64,000 bases of DNA from NCBI GenBank assembly GCA_022592445.1, contig JABYQR010000072.1:85759-149758 (forward strand), written 5' to 3'. The notes beneath the pieces were generated by a model. The model saw only the letters and a list, made by a program, of their open reading frames with translations, did not search any database and had not been told where the DNA came from. The position numbers and the translations under genes are program-made. Each line of letters begins with the position of its first letter. Position 1 is the stretch's first letter. Below, in pieces: positions 22,001-33,111 of the stretch. The stretch is from Cytidiella melzeri (lineage: Eukaryota > Basidiomycota > Agaricomycetes > Polyporales > Irpicaceae).

Positions 22001-22619
22001 TAGTTCTTGATCCACGGATCGGCTATGAACGACTTTGAGAGGATTACGCAAATGACCCAACGCTGCTGGAGTATCTTGAAGAGTCGAAGAAGGACCTTCA
22101 TGGGTACTTTCTCAAGCATTACAAGCGCGCCTCGTCCTCTTCTGCTGTTTCCGGGATTTTGGCAGCCCCACCGACTCGTCGTTCTGTTCCACGCGGCTCG
22201 CCTCAAAAAGTTAATTTCACAGCTCGCTACCAAGTGAAGGAGCGCGTTGATCTCGATCAATTTTTCGAGTTCCTAAAGCTACCCCAGGAAAACTTTGACA
22301 CATGTAATCCCATTAAATGGTGGGTAGGCCGCGAATCACAATTTCCCAACCTTTTCCCGTGTGCTCGCGATATTTTTACGATACCCGGTGCGTATCTAGA
22401 CTCACCGCTTCAAGTTGATGCACTACTTACAAGTGTTTGGGGTTCTAAGGCTCAGCTGTGGCCGTCAAACGCATTTTTTCCGGTGGCCGCGACACAATTT
22501 CTCTTCGTCGAGCTAGTCTCAAGCCTGAGACCATCAGGACATTGATGATCGTGAAGCAACAACTCAAGGTTGCTCAGAAGGCGGTCAAAGATCTGGTCGG
22601 CAGGTCCAGCATAGAGTAA
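19024..22619 (+). pseudogene. hAT transposase, multi-exon, two in-frame stops
   Basis: Cut-and-paste transposase. About ten exons. The N-terminal region is acidic (MADQCALRADG, DDDDDAPDLL). A BED-like zinc-binding stretch follows (KHYKCYHGQRKVLTI, LHLKTHFPAMH). The RNase H-like catalytic fold is seen in VSLSLDAWTSSNGYAFLAI, IMAITMDNASNN and MRCMPHTIHLAA, then DVKTRWSSTHQML. The C-terminal hAT dimerisation block gives NPIKWWVGRESQFPNL, followed by AVKRIFSGGRDTISLRRASL. Two stops break it: TGA at 20384-20386 in place of an expected Trp (LLAE*IVACDQPF) and TGA at 22036-22038 in place of an expected Arg (ER L*EDYANDP, CGA to TGA). Everything else reads well, so the copy died recently. Confidence 0.85.
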
Positions 22620-22810
22620 ATTTAATAAAACTACCTGCCCGTATGCCTCGTAAAGACTGTTTTGTACCCGTATAATACACCGTACCGTACCGTTCAAGGT
22701 CCTAGCTTGATCTTATACGGTACGGGTGTCCCTGTGTCGTACCCGTACACTACCCGTCAAGTTTACGGCCGTACCCGTTTACGGGCACGGTGAACAGCCC
22801 TAGCTGTGGC

Positions 22811-22942
22811 GGCACCAGTGTATATTTCTGCACAGAAATCATGTCATACATTGAAGTGTGTATCTAGTATCAGAGAAAAAGACTTGTTTGTAATTCTGAG
22901 CAATGTGGCAAGAGTAGGAGAAGGCAAACTCTCGACAGTGCA
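22811..22942. other. Short spacer between hAT and MULE 1
   Basis: 132 bp, including the 9-bp MULE 1 target site CGACAGTGC at 22934-22942. No gene. Confidence 0.5.
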
Positions 22943-23129
22943 CTTGAGGATAATCTCCCACCATTTTCTCGTTGCCTTTGAAAGTCCGCGCGATAGGCGC
23001 CGTCGGCGATTGCAGGGCAGATCTCAACGAGCGGCGGGGCGTAGATACTGTAAGGTACGGTAGCAGACTTCATCACATGTGTAGAGGCCAGTGTATTAAA
23101 TCAGTGGGTATACGAAAAATACAGGTACA

Positions 23130-26100
23130 CTACTTTTGTGTGTATTGATAGCCAACCAGGCTTGTGGGAAGGGATCGGCGTGAACTTGCGCTGCCATTAG
23201 TGACGGGCATGGTTCGTCGGGCCTCGTGGTGAGTGACTTTGTCGACGAGCTTCAGACCCGGTCGGAACACCTTCATGGCATTTCAAAGGAACCGCGGATC
23301 TTGAGAATAATGCGGCCGCTGCTCCTTGAGAATGACAACAGCTCTTTCGAGCTTATTGATGAGCTCATCAGTTTCACGCTCGTCTTCGTTGTCGAGCTGT
23401 TAATAGGGGTTCGAAGGAATTAGTATAGCGCATTGCCTGCGCCGTATCACAATATTAACTTACCTCAAATCTGGCACCCCCACCTGCTCTCGTGCGCATT
23501 AAGCCATCCCTTCCGGTAGGTGGTGGTTTTGCTGGCGACGAGTTAATCTGTCATGTGGCAGTGATCATAATTAGTAATTATATGCACAAGAAGATTTACT
23601 GCAGACGGACCGGTTCTGAGCTGCACGAACAGCTATCCTCATCCAGCACAAGGTCTTCGACCTCATCATCATCTGAGTCGTTGATCTCCATTGCAATACT
23701 AGTGCACGGGCGATCGGATTCCAGGGGTTGCTCATTAAGTCGACCGTCTCTCGGCGCGGCATAGAATGGTGCGGTATAGAACCGGTGCACGCGAGACCAC
23801 CACGATGGTGGAACATCTCCGACCGCATGGACTAGATGCTTGCACAGCAGGTGTGCATGGTACTTCTGTGAGCCACAGTCACATTTCCACTGTGTAACGT
23901 CAGTGATGTACGTGCCCTTGATAGGAACAGTCTGGAGTTGTTGCCATGACTTCTTGAATGCTTCTTGCATGTTTGACAGGCCTTTTGGGCGGCCACCGCT
24001 GCGTGCATGAAGGAAGCGAGAGAGAGTAATGCGGTAAGGGGGAATTGATCCGTGGATGAGAGCATACACCGCGAGATCAACGGGAGGTCGGCTGTAGTTG
24101 TGAAGCACGAGGCGCTTAAGGTTGCGCCACAAAGCCTCTACCATCATCGTTGTTTGGTGATTGGAAATACAAGTCGGATGAGTGCTTCGCGTCCATAGAT
24201 GCCATCGGTCCCTAGCATACCAATTATTCCACAGGTATGCCCAGACTTCGATAAGATTATTCCGGTGACAATGAAAATAAATTTCCGTCACAGCGTCCTG
24301 TCTGATATTGTGAGAAGTCCGAGACATTCCGTGGCGTTCAGGGAGGAGTGGATGCTGGGAAGTGTGCTTGGCAAAGAGTCGGAGTATGGGAAGACGGTGA
24401 ATGGGAGGAAAAAATTGGTAAGTCTTGTCCTGTGATTTTGGACCAACCCGATCGGCTCCCGTGCTGTCTGTGCTAACTCCTGATTCATCGTCCGAGTCAG
24501 ATTCATCCCTTGATAATATTTCTCGTAAATCATGTCGTATGTCATCAGTATCGTCGTCGTCTTCACAGTCAGAAAGCTCTTCATCCTCTTCAACATTGTT
24601 GCCTGCCCAATACATCCCGTCGTCGCTCCTCTCGTCATCTGAAACACCCTCATCCATGTCAAAAGCAGGCGCAGGAATTCTTCCAATAGGCGGAATTCGA
24701 ATTGTTGGGAGTGCAGGGGTGATGGGCGCAGGTCGGCCGTTGCGTAGTATACTGACTCAATACTTTGGTACCTCAGGTGGCGGAGCAATCTGGACATATA
24801 TATTAGATCTGACTGACACGAGACCAATACATTCTTACCGGATATACAGGGTCCTGTTGCGCAATGGGCACGAATCTTGAGCTCACAAATGAAAACTCCC
24901 TTTTTGCCTCCGCCCAGTTGTATGCACCAGGAGTGGCTCCGCTCTTGCATAACCTCTGTTTCATTGCACAGAGAGCATGCCAGAAGCATAGCTGATGCTT
25001 GGCGTTCGGCCAAACAGTCCTCATTGCGTTGATTTCCGACCAATCTTTATCTGACAGAGTGAACTCTGGATTAACCCCGCGGGCCCTGAGCTGATGTAAG
25101 AAACACATTAGATTGAGCTCCTTAGCACCGACAGCTGCTTCTGGAGTGGTTTGAATAAGGCAATACGCCAGCGGTACACCAGACCCCTTAGCACCGGTAA
25201 CTGCAGCAAAAAGCTCGAAATTTCCACGGTTTTTATTCCCTGGTATGCCAAAATGAGTTCCAAAACATAACATACACCGCTTGTACTCACATGTCGAATC
25301 CATTGCAAGATCTCGCGTATTTTTTGCCCAAGCCTGCATAAAATCCGTCACCTGAAAGGCCAGTACTGTTGTGTTGGGCGCAGCTTCTACATCTAGCAAA
25401 CTGATCATATTCTCCCTCCCACGCTCAGTGACGAACTTCCGGGCAGATACAATGGGATCTGGATCTAGCCGCCACCTGTCACGGCTAAGCTTCAGCCAAT
25501 GATACCGTACGGCCTTTTCACTAAATGCTAAGTTGACTTCAGAGGCTGGTCGGCCGCCACATTCCTCCGACAGAATATGTTGCCACATCTAAAGAAGTGT
25601 AAGACCAATATAATCAAAGAGATATAATTACATACCTGACCAGGAAGCATCTTTGAAGCGTTAGCTTCAATCCAGGTTTTCCAATTGTCCGGCAGCCCGA
25701 TAGGGAAGTAAGAGACATGATGACAAAGGTGCTTGATCTTGATTATCATGTCACGGCCCTCAAGGATAGTGATGTGAAGCAATCCATTGCATGGGAACCT
25801 TTGCATGCGCTCAGTATCGCGATTCTTGCCTTTCGGTACCTTCGCCTTGTGTTCTCGCTCTTTGGACTGTGCGCAACTGAACGAGTACACAGTTCCGCCC
25901 ATTTTCTTACGGATGTACTTTCGCTCATACCTATTTCCCATTCAGCACGAGCGGCAAGTGTGAATTTAGATTTACGTACGACCAATGCCATAAAGTATTC
26001 TGCTCAACCAAATTAGCAACCTGTTTTGCTCGTGCCTCTCCTTCCCATTTCAGAACATCTTCATCATCACATTCCACGCGCGCTCCAAGGTGAAATGAGC

Positions 26101-26407
26101 AACTATCGTCAACTTCTCCCTTCTCGGCATTGTGCACCACATCTGACAGAAAAGTCCCGAATAACACCGTGGCTGCATCAGAATCCAGCTGCCATCCTTC
26201 AGCAAAGTCGTCCCCATCGTTCTGACGTTTCCGTTTATTGTTTCTGTACTTCTCCTGGGCCCACGCTGCTTCGGCTGTCATACACGCCTCACACTTAGAC
26301 GTGCGCTCGCCAATTCTGCCATTGTGAGTATTGCGGGTGCGTATCTTGTACTGGTTGAATGGCTTCCAGGCCTTGCACTTACCGCAACGTTGGCCTGCTT
26401 GGTCCAT
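23130..26407 (-). pseudogene. MULE transposase (zinc cluster, FAR1-like, DDE, SWIM), copy 1, two CGA-to-TGA stops
   Basis: Read from ATG 26407. Exon 1 (25983-26407) has a CGKCKAWKPF...CEAC zinc cluster. Exon 2 (25636-25930) has the basic YIRKKMGGTVYSFSCAQS part, typical of FAR1/MULE N termini. Exon 3 (24839-25588) holds the MULE DDE domain (LAMDSTCEYKRCMLCF, FTLSDKDWSEINAM, AKHQLCFWHALCAMKQ). Exon 4 (from 24789) has an acidic linker, HRLPILRLFAKHTSQH and the SWIM motif CDCGSQKYHAHLLCKH. Two more short exons give GLMRTRAGGG and end at VGYQYTQK (stop 23130-23132). Introns of 47-52 nt are GT-AG. Stops: TGA at 24757-24759 and at 23283-23285; at both sites copy 2 has CGA (Arg). Copy 1 keeps CGA at 25550-25552, where copy 2 is mutated. 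Confidence 0.85.
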
Positions 26408-26429
26408 AGCATACAGTAGGCCTCAGTAG

Positions 26430-26867
26430 CGTAGCAAATAATGACGATTTGAGAGAACTTAGTCACTTAGGAAGGAGTGGATGTGCTGTTGTAAACCCAC
26501 TGCAGACTGTAGGGACCTAGTACACACGGAGACAAGTTAATCCAGGTGCGAAGATGAGAGCACAATGTGAATATAGAATGTACCTAGTCCACACGGAGAC
26601 GAGTTAACTAGGTAACAGGCATATGAGCATACAACATAACGCAAGAGCAATAGGGGAATACTCACTCCAGGTGCGAAGATGAGAGCACAATGGAGGAGTA
26701 GAGAACCAGGGTGAAAGGGTTATATACTACAAGGAAGCTGGCAACGAGGCAGTGTCCGCGTGATGAAACAAAAGATGCGATCATACTACAAAGGAGTCAT
26801 GAGACAGGAGACAAAAGAATGTCCAATAGGGGTGAAGTCCATGAGTAGCGCCGCAAAAGTCCATTAG
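26430..26867 (-). repeat. LTR-like sequence directly upstream of the MULE transposase gene (copy 1)
   Basis: Aligns with the copia 2 LTR (42584-43022) over most of its length in the same orientation. Shared landmarks are GGACCTA..ACACAC, AGTTAATCCAGGTGCGAA, GAGTTAACTA, AATACTCACTCCAGGTGCGA, a TATATA box, GTGTCCGCGTGATGAAA, and a CCATTA end at 26867. It ends close to the transposase ATG. Both MULE family 1 copies carry it, so it predates their transposition. Confidence 0.7.
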
Positions 26868-26901
26868 CAAACTGAAGAAACGACGCGTCAAGACACAAAC
26901 T

Positions 26902-27189
26902 TGTTGAGCTGTGTCGAAGCACATGCTGAGCTGTGTCGGAAACCGCATGTTACGCTGTGTCGAAACGCGATGGAAAGCTGACTAGCGCTCACGCGCTCTG
27001 TATTTACATTTGTTTGTACGCTTGTAGTAGTAGATAAAAACCTCACGTCTGCGAGGCAATCCATACGTCTTTTACTCTTACTACTCGCCCCCAAAGCCTA
27101 CACCTAACCCTACCAACCAACAACAGGTAAGCGTCCCTTTCCCCTGCCTCTGTCGGGCTAGTGTCGCGGTTGGCGATACTGGCTCGACA
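26902..27189 (+). repeat. 5' LTR of copia 1
   Basis: TGTTGAGC ... GGCTCGACA, 288 bp. About 21 bp longer than the 3' LTR because of a small duplication of GAGCTGTGTCG near its start. Confidence 0.93.
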
Positions 27190-27206
27190 GGTTATGAGCC
27201 CCGCGC
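27190..27206 (+). other. Primer-binding site of copia 1, initiator tRNA-Met anticodon arm
   Basis: GGTTATGAGCCCCGCGC directly after the LTR. Its complement contains GGGCTCATAACC, the anticodon stem-loop of initiator tRNA-Met (CAT anticodon), as in half-tRNA-primed copia/Ty5 elements. Confidence 0.75.
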
Positions 27207-27416
27207 CTGTCACTCTCGTCTACGACGATTGAGTGCGGCGCTTATCTGCAGCGCTCGCTCTCGCCGCGCATGTCGAGCGTACCTCGTTCCATGTCGCGCG
27301 CGATCGACGTCGACGCTGTCCGCGGGCGCCCGCTTGGGCCCCGCTAGGGTGAAACCTTGTTGCTGTCGTTTTCAACGTCACTGATGAAGGTCTTCCCCTA
27401 GAACTCTTACATTATC

Positions 27417-30400
27417 ATGGCCGACAATGCCACTCTCTCCTCCATCAAGCATCTAGACGGTACAAATTGGAACGTCTGGAGCACAAACATTAAGGCCTAC
27501 CTCATGACGCGCAAATCCTTCCGCGCTGTCGAGGAGCCTATGGAGCGGCCGACTGGCACTCCTGCCGTCGCTGCCCATGGTGATAGCCCGGCAATTGCTG
27601 CTCGCCCTCCTACTCAGGAGGAGCTTGACGCTTACAATGCCTGGGCGGAGAAGGATGAGGAGGCACGTGGAGCGATTATCCTCCGTGCTGTCCCATCCAT
27701 TCAAGAGCTCATTGTGGATCTCCCCACTGCTAATGAGGTGTGGGAGCTCCTCAAGGCGAAATATGGCAAGCCCAGTGTCCCCCTCATGTTCACTGAGTTT
27801 AGGCATGCCATTGACCATGTCATTGCTGCCGACAAGCACCCTGGACCTGCGATCGACCAGTTCCTTCAGCACTTCCAGCGTCTGTCCGGCTATGGCGTAG
27901 AGGTCCCGCTCTTTCTTCAGGGCATGCTCCTTATCACCAAGGCTCCTCCGTACGCCAACACCCTTCTCCAGTTTCTCGCTGCCGCTACCTCTGTCAACGA
28001 CGTCAAGCCTGACGATATTGGTGTTGCCATCGTCAACTCCTACGAGCAGTCTAAGTCACGTGGCAAAGGCAAGCAGGTGCAGCCCCAGGCCTCAAAGGTG
28101 ACCGCTGTCAAGCGTAAGCCTGGCAACGACCCGAAGTTTGGTCAGCAGCAGACGCAGCAGCGCCCTCAGGGTCAGCAGCAGCAGACGCAGCAGGGGCAGC
28201 AGCAGCAGAATGGACCAAAGAAGAGGACTCGTCACCGCTCTCGTGGCAATAAAGGCGGTGAACACAACCACTTCGCTAGCGTCGCGTTGACCGCACCGCT
28301 GGCACCCGTCTTTGCTCCAGCTCCAGTGCCTGCACCTGAGCCAGTTAAGGTTCCGCTTGATAAGCGTATTGGTGCTCGTCCTGTTCGAGCTGGAAACAAC
28401 TACCCCAGCTTCAAGGCGGCTCAGGCTCTTGCCCAGCGCCTTGGAGTTCCTGCTACGGCTGAGCGTATCCGTACCCTCGAGGCTGTCGTTCGCGACAAGC
28501 CATCAGCCAAGCGCCCTTCTCCTGAACCAGAGTTCGTTGAAGGTTCGAGTCGCCCCTCGAAGCGTGGCAGGGTCGACGTTGTCTCTGACAGCGAAGACGA
28601 GGAAGTTGTCTTCCACGATAGTCCTTCCAAGGAGACCCCTGTGTCCCTTGACGAGCTCCGCGCGCCTACTCCCGGGCCTTACAACGATGATGAGGATGAT
28701 GCAGTCTCGTTCGGTACTGACGACGACGACGATTACCTCAAGACCGCTGGTACTTACAACTGGCAAGTCTTTCGTTCTTGCGTCCCTGCACTCACAGTCG
28801 CTGACGCCGTTCCAACAGATTCTGCTTGTGAACGTGATCGCGTAGTTATTTCGTTGATGTATTACCATAACGTCTCGAATAAATGTGTGCATGACAGGGA
28901 TTTTGCAGAATGTACTAAGTGTGAGAAACATCTCGACGCAGAATCACAACACTTGTGGCTGCTCGACTCTGGTGCTTCTATGCACTTCACCTTTGATGAG
29001 AATGAGTTGCAAGATAAACGCACTCTACCACGACCGATCACAGTCTCAACTGCAACTCGGAACGTTAAAATTACAATCGTGGGTAACGTTACAATGCGTC
29101 TCTCAAATGGTGACACTTATACATTGAACGAAGTGTACTATATGCCAAATCTGAATGTCAAACTCATATCACTCGGTCAGCTGCTAAATAATGGCATGCG
29201 TGTTACCGGTGATTACCAGCAAATTGACGTTGTCAGCGAAACTGGTAAGCTTCGGCTTCGTTTCGACCCTCTGTTTCCTAGATGTCCTACGTTTGGGATT
29301 CAGAATCACGCACATGTCGCTAGTCGACAAGTTGCGCATGTCACTCATGACATTGCCCATCGACGTTTTGCGCACCCTGGCGATGAGGTGTTGCGCCGTC
29401 TGAAGGGTCACACAAAGGGATTACCGGATTTCAAGTTTGATCCACCAAAAAACCCCTGTCAAGGATGCGCGCAAGGCAAGATGCCTACGCGCCCTTTCCC
29501 TGCATCAGATCAGCGTGCGACTAGATCATTCCAGATCATCCACTCTGATTTGAAGGAATTCCCTGTCGAATCATATCACCGTCACAAATACGTAATCACG
29601 TTTGTTGACGACTTCACATCACACACGTGGTTGAAGGCATTACGACAGAAGTCTCAAGCAATAGACGCGCTACGAGACAATTTCTCGCTATGGTGAATAC
29701 TCAGTTCAACGCCAAAGTCGAGAAATGGATGTCCGATGCAGGGGGAGAGTACAAGTCAAAAGCGTTTGATGACTTGTTACTTGACAACGGCATTGTTATC
29801 CTTCAGTCCACGCCACACATGCATCAGCAGAATGGTCGTGCTGAACGATTCATGCGTACAATGATGGATAAAGCCGAAGCCATGCGTTTTACCGCGTGCC
29901 TTCCCCCATCATGGTGGAATTTTACCGTAGAACATGCTGTTCACGTGTACAACAGAACTCCCATGCGTCGTCACAAGTGGCGTACGCCTTACGAAATCCT
30001 CTACAGCGAAGTCCCTGATGTCTCCAAACTTCGCGTGTTTGGCTGCGGCGCCTACGTATTTATTCCGCCTAAAGTGCGTGCTAACAAACTTGCACCCAAG
30101 AGTGAGATGATGACCTACATTGGTCAAACCACTCATGGCTGGAAATTCATGCGCGCCCCAAACAATGTCGTCTTTGAGGCTACTCAAGCCGAATTTGATG
30201 AAGACTTTTTCCCTAAGTGTCCAGACTCTAAGACGCGGCGATCGGCCCACGTGAGCAGCGTCCCGCCGATGACGATGATGACAACCATTCTGATGGTCTT
30301 GGCTTCAATGACGCCGGAGATGATGATATTCCTCCACGTCGCCCTCATCCTTCACAAAAGCGACCGGACCGAGATCTTGACGAAGATCCCGCACCGCTTC

Positions 30401-32430
30401 CAGAGCGTAGTCCGAGTCCTCCTAATGATGCTCCGGGAGATCAACCGGCACCTCAGCCGCGTCGATCTGCGCGTCAAAGGAATCCACCACCTGCACGACC
30501 AAGTGACGTCTATGGGAAAACAACACCCACTGAGCGTCAACGAAGTGATCTTCGAAGGAAGTTGGGTAATGATCAGCCTAAAACGAGTCGCCCTCAACGG
30601 CAAGATCCCCAACAGGTGAGAAAAGATGGTCCCGCGCCTCGTTCTCCCAGTCCTGTTCAGAGTAACAATCCCTCTGAAGATCCTCAACCTGGAAATGATA
30701 GCGACTCGAGCGAACTTACGCCGCTCAATTCTGAGAATGAGTCAGCATCAGTCGAAGCAGAACTGGCAGCCCTATGCCGTGAAGGGGGAGCAAATTTCCT
30801 CAACTACATGCTTAACAAAGCTGTCGAGCCGATTGACCCAATGTCTAATCCTCGCGAATGGACATTCCGTGATATCCTGCAATTACCCAAAAAAGAGCAG
30901 GCAGAATGGCGTAAGGCTGCGCGTGAGGAGCTTAAAGCCCTCAAAGATCGCAAAGTCTACGATCTTGTTGACAGACCAAAAAACCGGAAAGTCATCAAGA
31001 ATAGATGGGTTTTTGACGTGAAGTCAGACAATCGCAAGAAAGCCCGGCTTGTAGCTCGTGGTTTTACGCAGGTCGAAGGCATAGACTTTGACCAAATCTT
31101 CTCTCCAGTCGTGAGATTTGAGACCGTCAGGCTCATTCTTGCACTGTCTGCACTCGAAGGCTGGTTTATGACCGGTTTAGATGTGCGAAGCGCCTATTTG
31201 TACGGCGACTTAGAAGAGGAGATCTATATGGAACAGCCAGAAGGCTTCGTAGAGAAAGGCATGGAGCACCTTGTGTTTCGCCTGCGCAAAGCGCTCTACG
31301 GACTTAAGCAGGCTGGTCTAGTCTGGTGGCGAACACTAGACAAATTCATGAAGAAGCTCGGCTTTAAATGTTTAAGGTCTGACGCTGGTGTCTTTGTCAA
31401 ATTTGACGGTGAAGACATTATTGTGGTCGTCATATACGTTGATGACGCAATCTTCATGGGCTCCAACCAGTTCAAGGTGCGCCAAGACAAGGCACGCTTC
31501 ATGGACAAGTGGGAATGTCGTGACTTACCTGAAGTCAAAGAATTCCTGCGCATGCGTATTCAAAGGCACGGCACTAAGCTCTGTATAGACCAAAGTGCTT
31601 ATCTTGATAAAGTGCTTGAATGCTGCGGCATGCAGGACGCCAAGCCGGCGCCGACACCCTTGCCCAACGGCTACAATCCCGTCACATATGAAGGAGCTGT
31701 TGATCCAGCTCGCCGAAGTCGTTTCCAAATGATTATCGGCTCGTTGCTCTACATCATGCTTGGCACCCGGCCGGACATTGCGTTCGCTGTAACTAAGCTT
31801 GCTCAACAGAGCGCTAACCCAAGTGAGGACCACATTAGCAAGGCACTTATATTTGCCGCTACCTCATAGGGACTCGCGACTATCGTCTCGAGTATGACAG
31901 CCAATCAGACTTAGGTCTAGTTGCATTCACAGATGCGGATTGGGGATCAGATCCTAACACTCGCCGTTCACAGACTGGCTACATCCTCAAACTTGCAGGA
32001 GGTGTATTCAGCTGGTAGTCACGCGCACAACGTACTGTTGCGCACTCATCAATGGTGCCGAGTACATGGCTCTGAGCGATTGCTCGCGCCAGGTGATCTG
32101 GGTTAGATCGATGCTCTCTGAGCTCGGCTACAATCTCGAACCCATTCCGATCTGTTGTGACAACCAAGGTGCAATATTTGTCTCTACCAACCCTGTGACC
32201 GAGAAGCGCTTGAAGCATATCGACATCCGCTATCATTTCATTGTGATGTCGTCGACCAGCAACTCGTACAAATTCTATTTGTTCCAGGAGAGGAAAACCC
32301 GGCCGACCTTTTCACTAAGAATCTCGGAAGAGTCAAGTTCATCAAGTTCCGACAAATGCTTGGACTTGAGATCAGCGTTCCAGGCGCTACAGTCAAGGCA
32401 GTTCGAAGAAAACGACCCACCATACTTAGC
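27417..32430 (+). pseudogene. Gag-Pol of copia 1 (gag, PR, IN, RT, RNase H), multiply frameshifted
   Basis: The ORF from ATG 27417 holds a gag with a Gln-rich stretch and basic RHRSRGNKGG tail, no clear CCHC knuckle, then the protease motif LLDSGASMHF. GAG-pre-integrase (FAHPGDEVLRRL, PCQGCAQGKM) and the start of integrase follow. A shift near 29675 moves to the next frame (SDAGGEYKSKAF, QQNGRAERFMRT, the integrase Asp and Glu). A second shift near 30240 leads to RT (RLVARGFTQVEGIDF, LDVRSAYLYGDL, YVDDAIFMG). A third near 31843 and a TAG near 32016 (FSW*SRAQRTV) break RNase H, whose tail DNQGAIFVSTNPVTEKRLKH is still readable. Motifs are intact but the copy cannot make full-length Pol. Confidence 0.9.
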
Positions 32431-32443
32431 GAGGGGGAGTGAG

Positions 32444-32710
32444 TGTTGAGCCATGTGTCGGAAACCGCATGTTACGCTGTGTCGAAACGCGATGGAAAGC
32501 TGACTAGCGCTCACCGCTCTGTATTTACATTTGTTTGTACGCTTGTAGTAGTAGATAAAAACCTCACGTCTGCGAGGCAATCCATACGTCTTTTACTCTT
32601 ACTACTCGCCCCCAAAGCCTACACCTAACCCTACCAACCAACAACAGGTAAGCGTCCCTTTCCCCTGCCTCTGTCGGGCTAGTGTCGCGGTTGGCGATAC
32701 TGGCTCGACA
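32444..32710 (+). repeat. 3' LTR of copia 1
   Basis: TGTTGAGCCATG ... GGCTCGACA, 267 bp, preceded by the polypurine tract. Confidence 0.93.
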
Positions 32711-32785
32711 AAACTTTTTCATTTACTAACATTGATTACGACGACGCTATAAAATGGTGGGAGATTATCCTCAAGTCGACAGTGC

Positions 32786-32982
32786 AGGCAGGCGTCACAG
32801 CGCGGATTGCGTACAATATATCATATACGAGAAGGTACTCATTTGTTTCATTATATACATAGTCTTTGGATACTATTAATCCATGTATAACAAAAGGATT
32901 GATCAAAAAATGTGGTAACGAGCCCAAACGGTGAGCAAATAGTTGCGAGCTTGCGGTGTCGCAAGACTTTTTGCCGCTACTG
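32786..32982 (-). mobile_element. Truncated Tc1/mariner-type fragment
   Basis: The reverse complement starts CAGTAGCGGCAAAAAGTCTT and aligns with 15675-15870 (GTATATAAT, CAATCCGCGCTGT). Only one end is present; MULE 1 interrupted it at 32776. Confidence 0.75.
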
Positions 32983-33111
32983 CATGTACATGAGGGTGTA
33001 GTGCTCATGTTTTAGATGAGACCTGCAACAAGTATTCTAAGGATACAATACATTCGCGGTTTGTACAAAGCACCGAGGTGAGTAACAACAAAAGGCCTGC
33101 ATGCGAGGCGT

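Larger units (their letters stand above)
15278..22802 (+). mobile_element. hAT DNA transposon with nested MULE
   Basis: Termini are TAGGGCTGTCCGCCG on the left and the inverted form CGGTGAACAGCCCTA on the right. Both sides are flanked by the exact 8-bp duplication GCTGTGGC (15270-15277 and 22803-22810), the size made by hAT transposases. Subterminal DNA on both sides is rich in short CCGTA/TACGG words (15297-15370 and 22660-22800), likely transposase-binding repeats. It carries a hAT transposase gene (19024-22619) and a 3.27-kb MULE inserted near its left end. Confidence 0.93.
26902..32710 (+). mobile_element. Ty1/copia LTR retrotransposon (copia 1) nested in MULE 1, decayed
   Basis: 5' LTR 26902-27189 and 3' LTR 32444-32710, flanked by the 5-bp duplication AAACT (26897-26901, 32711-32715). 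MULE copy 2 supplies the empty site (ACAAACTTTTT). The primer-binding site is 27190-27206 and the polypurine tract GAGGGGGAGTGAG is at 32431-32443. The coding region holds gag, PR, IN, RT and RNase H in copia order but is broken by several shifts. Confidence 0.95.
22943..32776 (-). mobile_element. MULE transposon family 1, copy 1, split by a copia element
   Basis: The left end ACTTGAGGATAATCTCCC and the right end ending CCTCAAGT are both flanked by the exact 9-bp duplication CGACAGTGC (22934-22942, 32777-32785). Without the copia insertion (26902-32710) the element is about 4.0 kb. The left TIR is about 140 bp. On the right only the outer 25 bp or so remain, because an internal deletion of roughly 115 bp removed the rest, as comparison with copy 2 (39327-39468) shows. 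Confidence 0.93.

Noticed and set aside
23226..23423. Plus-strand frame repeated at 34913-35110 (MVSDFVDELQTRSEHL)
   Set aside because: Antisense of the last exon of the MULE transposase; it is conserved only because the two copies are near-identical.
24425..24880. Serine-rich plus-strand frame repeated at 36112-36567
   Set aside because: Antisense of the acidic linker of the MULE transposase (Asp/Glu codons read as Ser/Phe).
27180..27206. tRNA gene or fragment
   Set aside because: Only the anticodon-arm complement is present, directly after an LTR; it is a primer-binding site.
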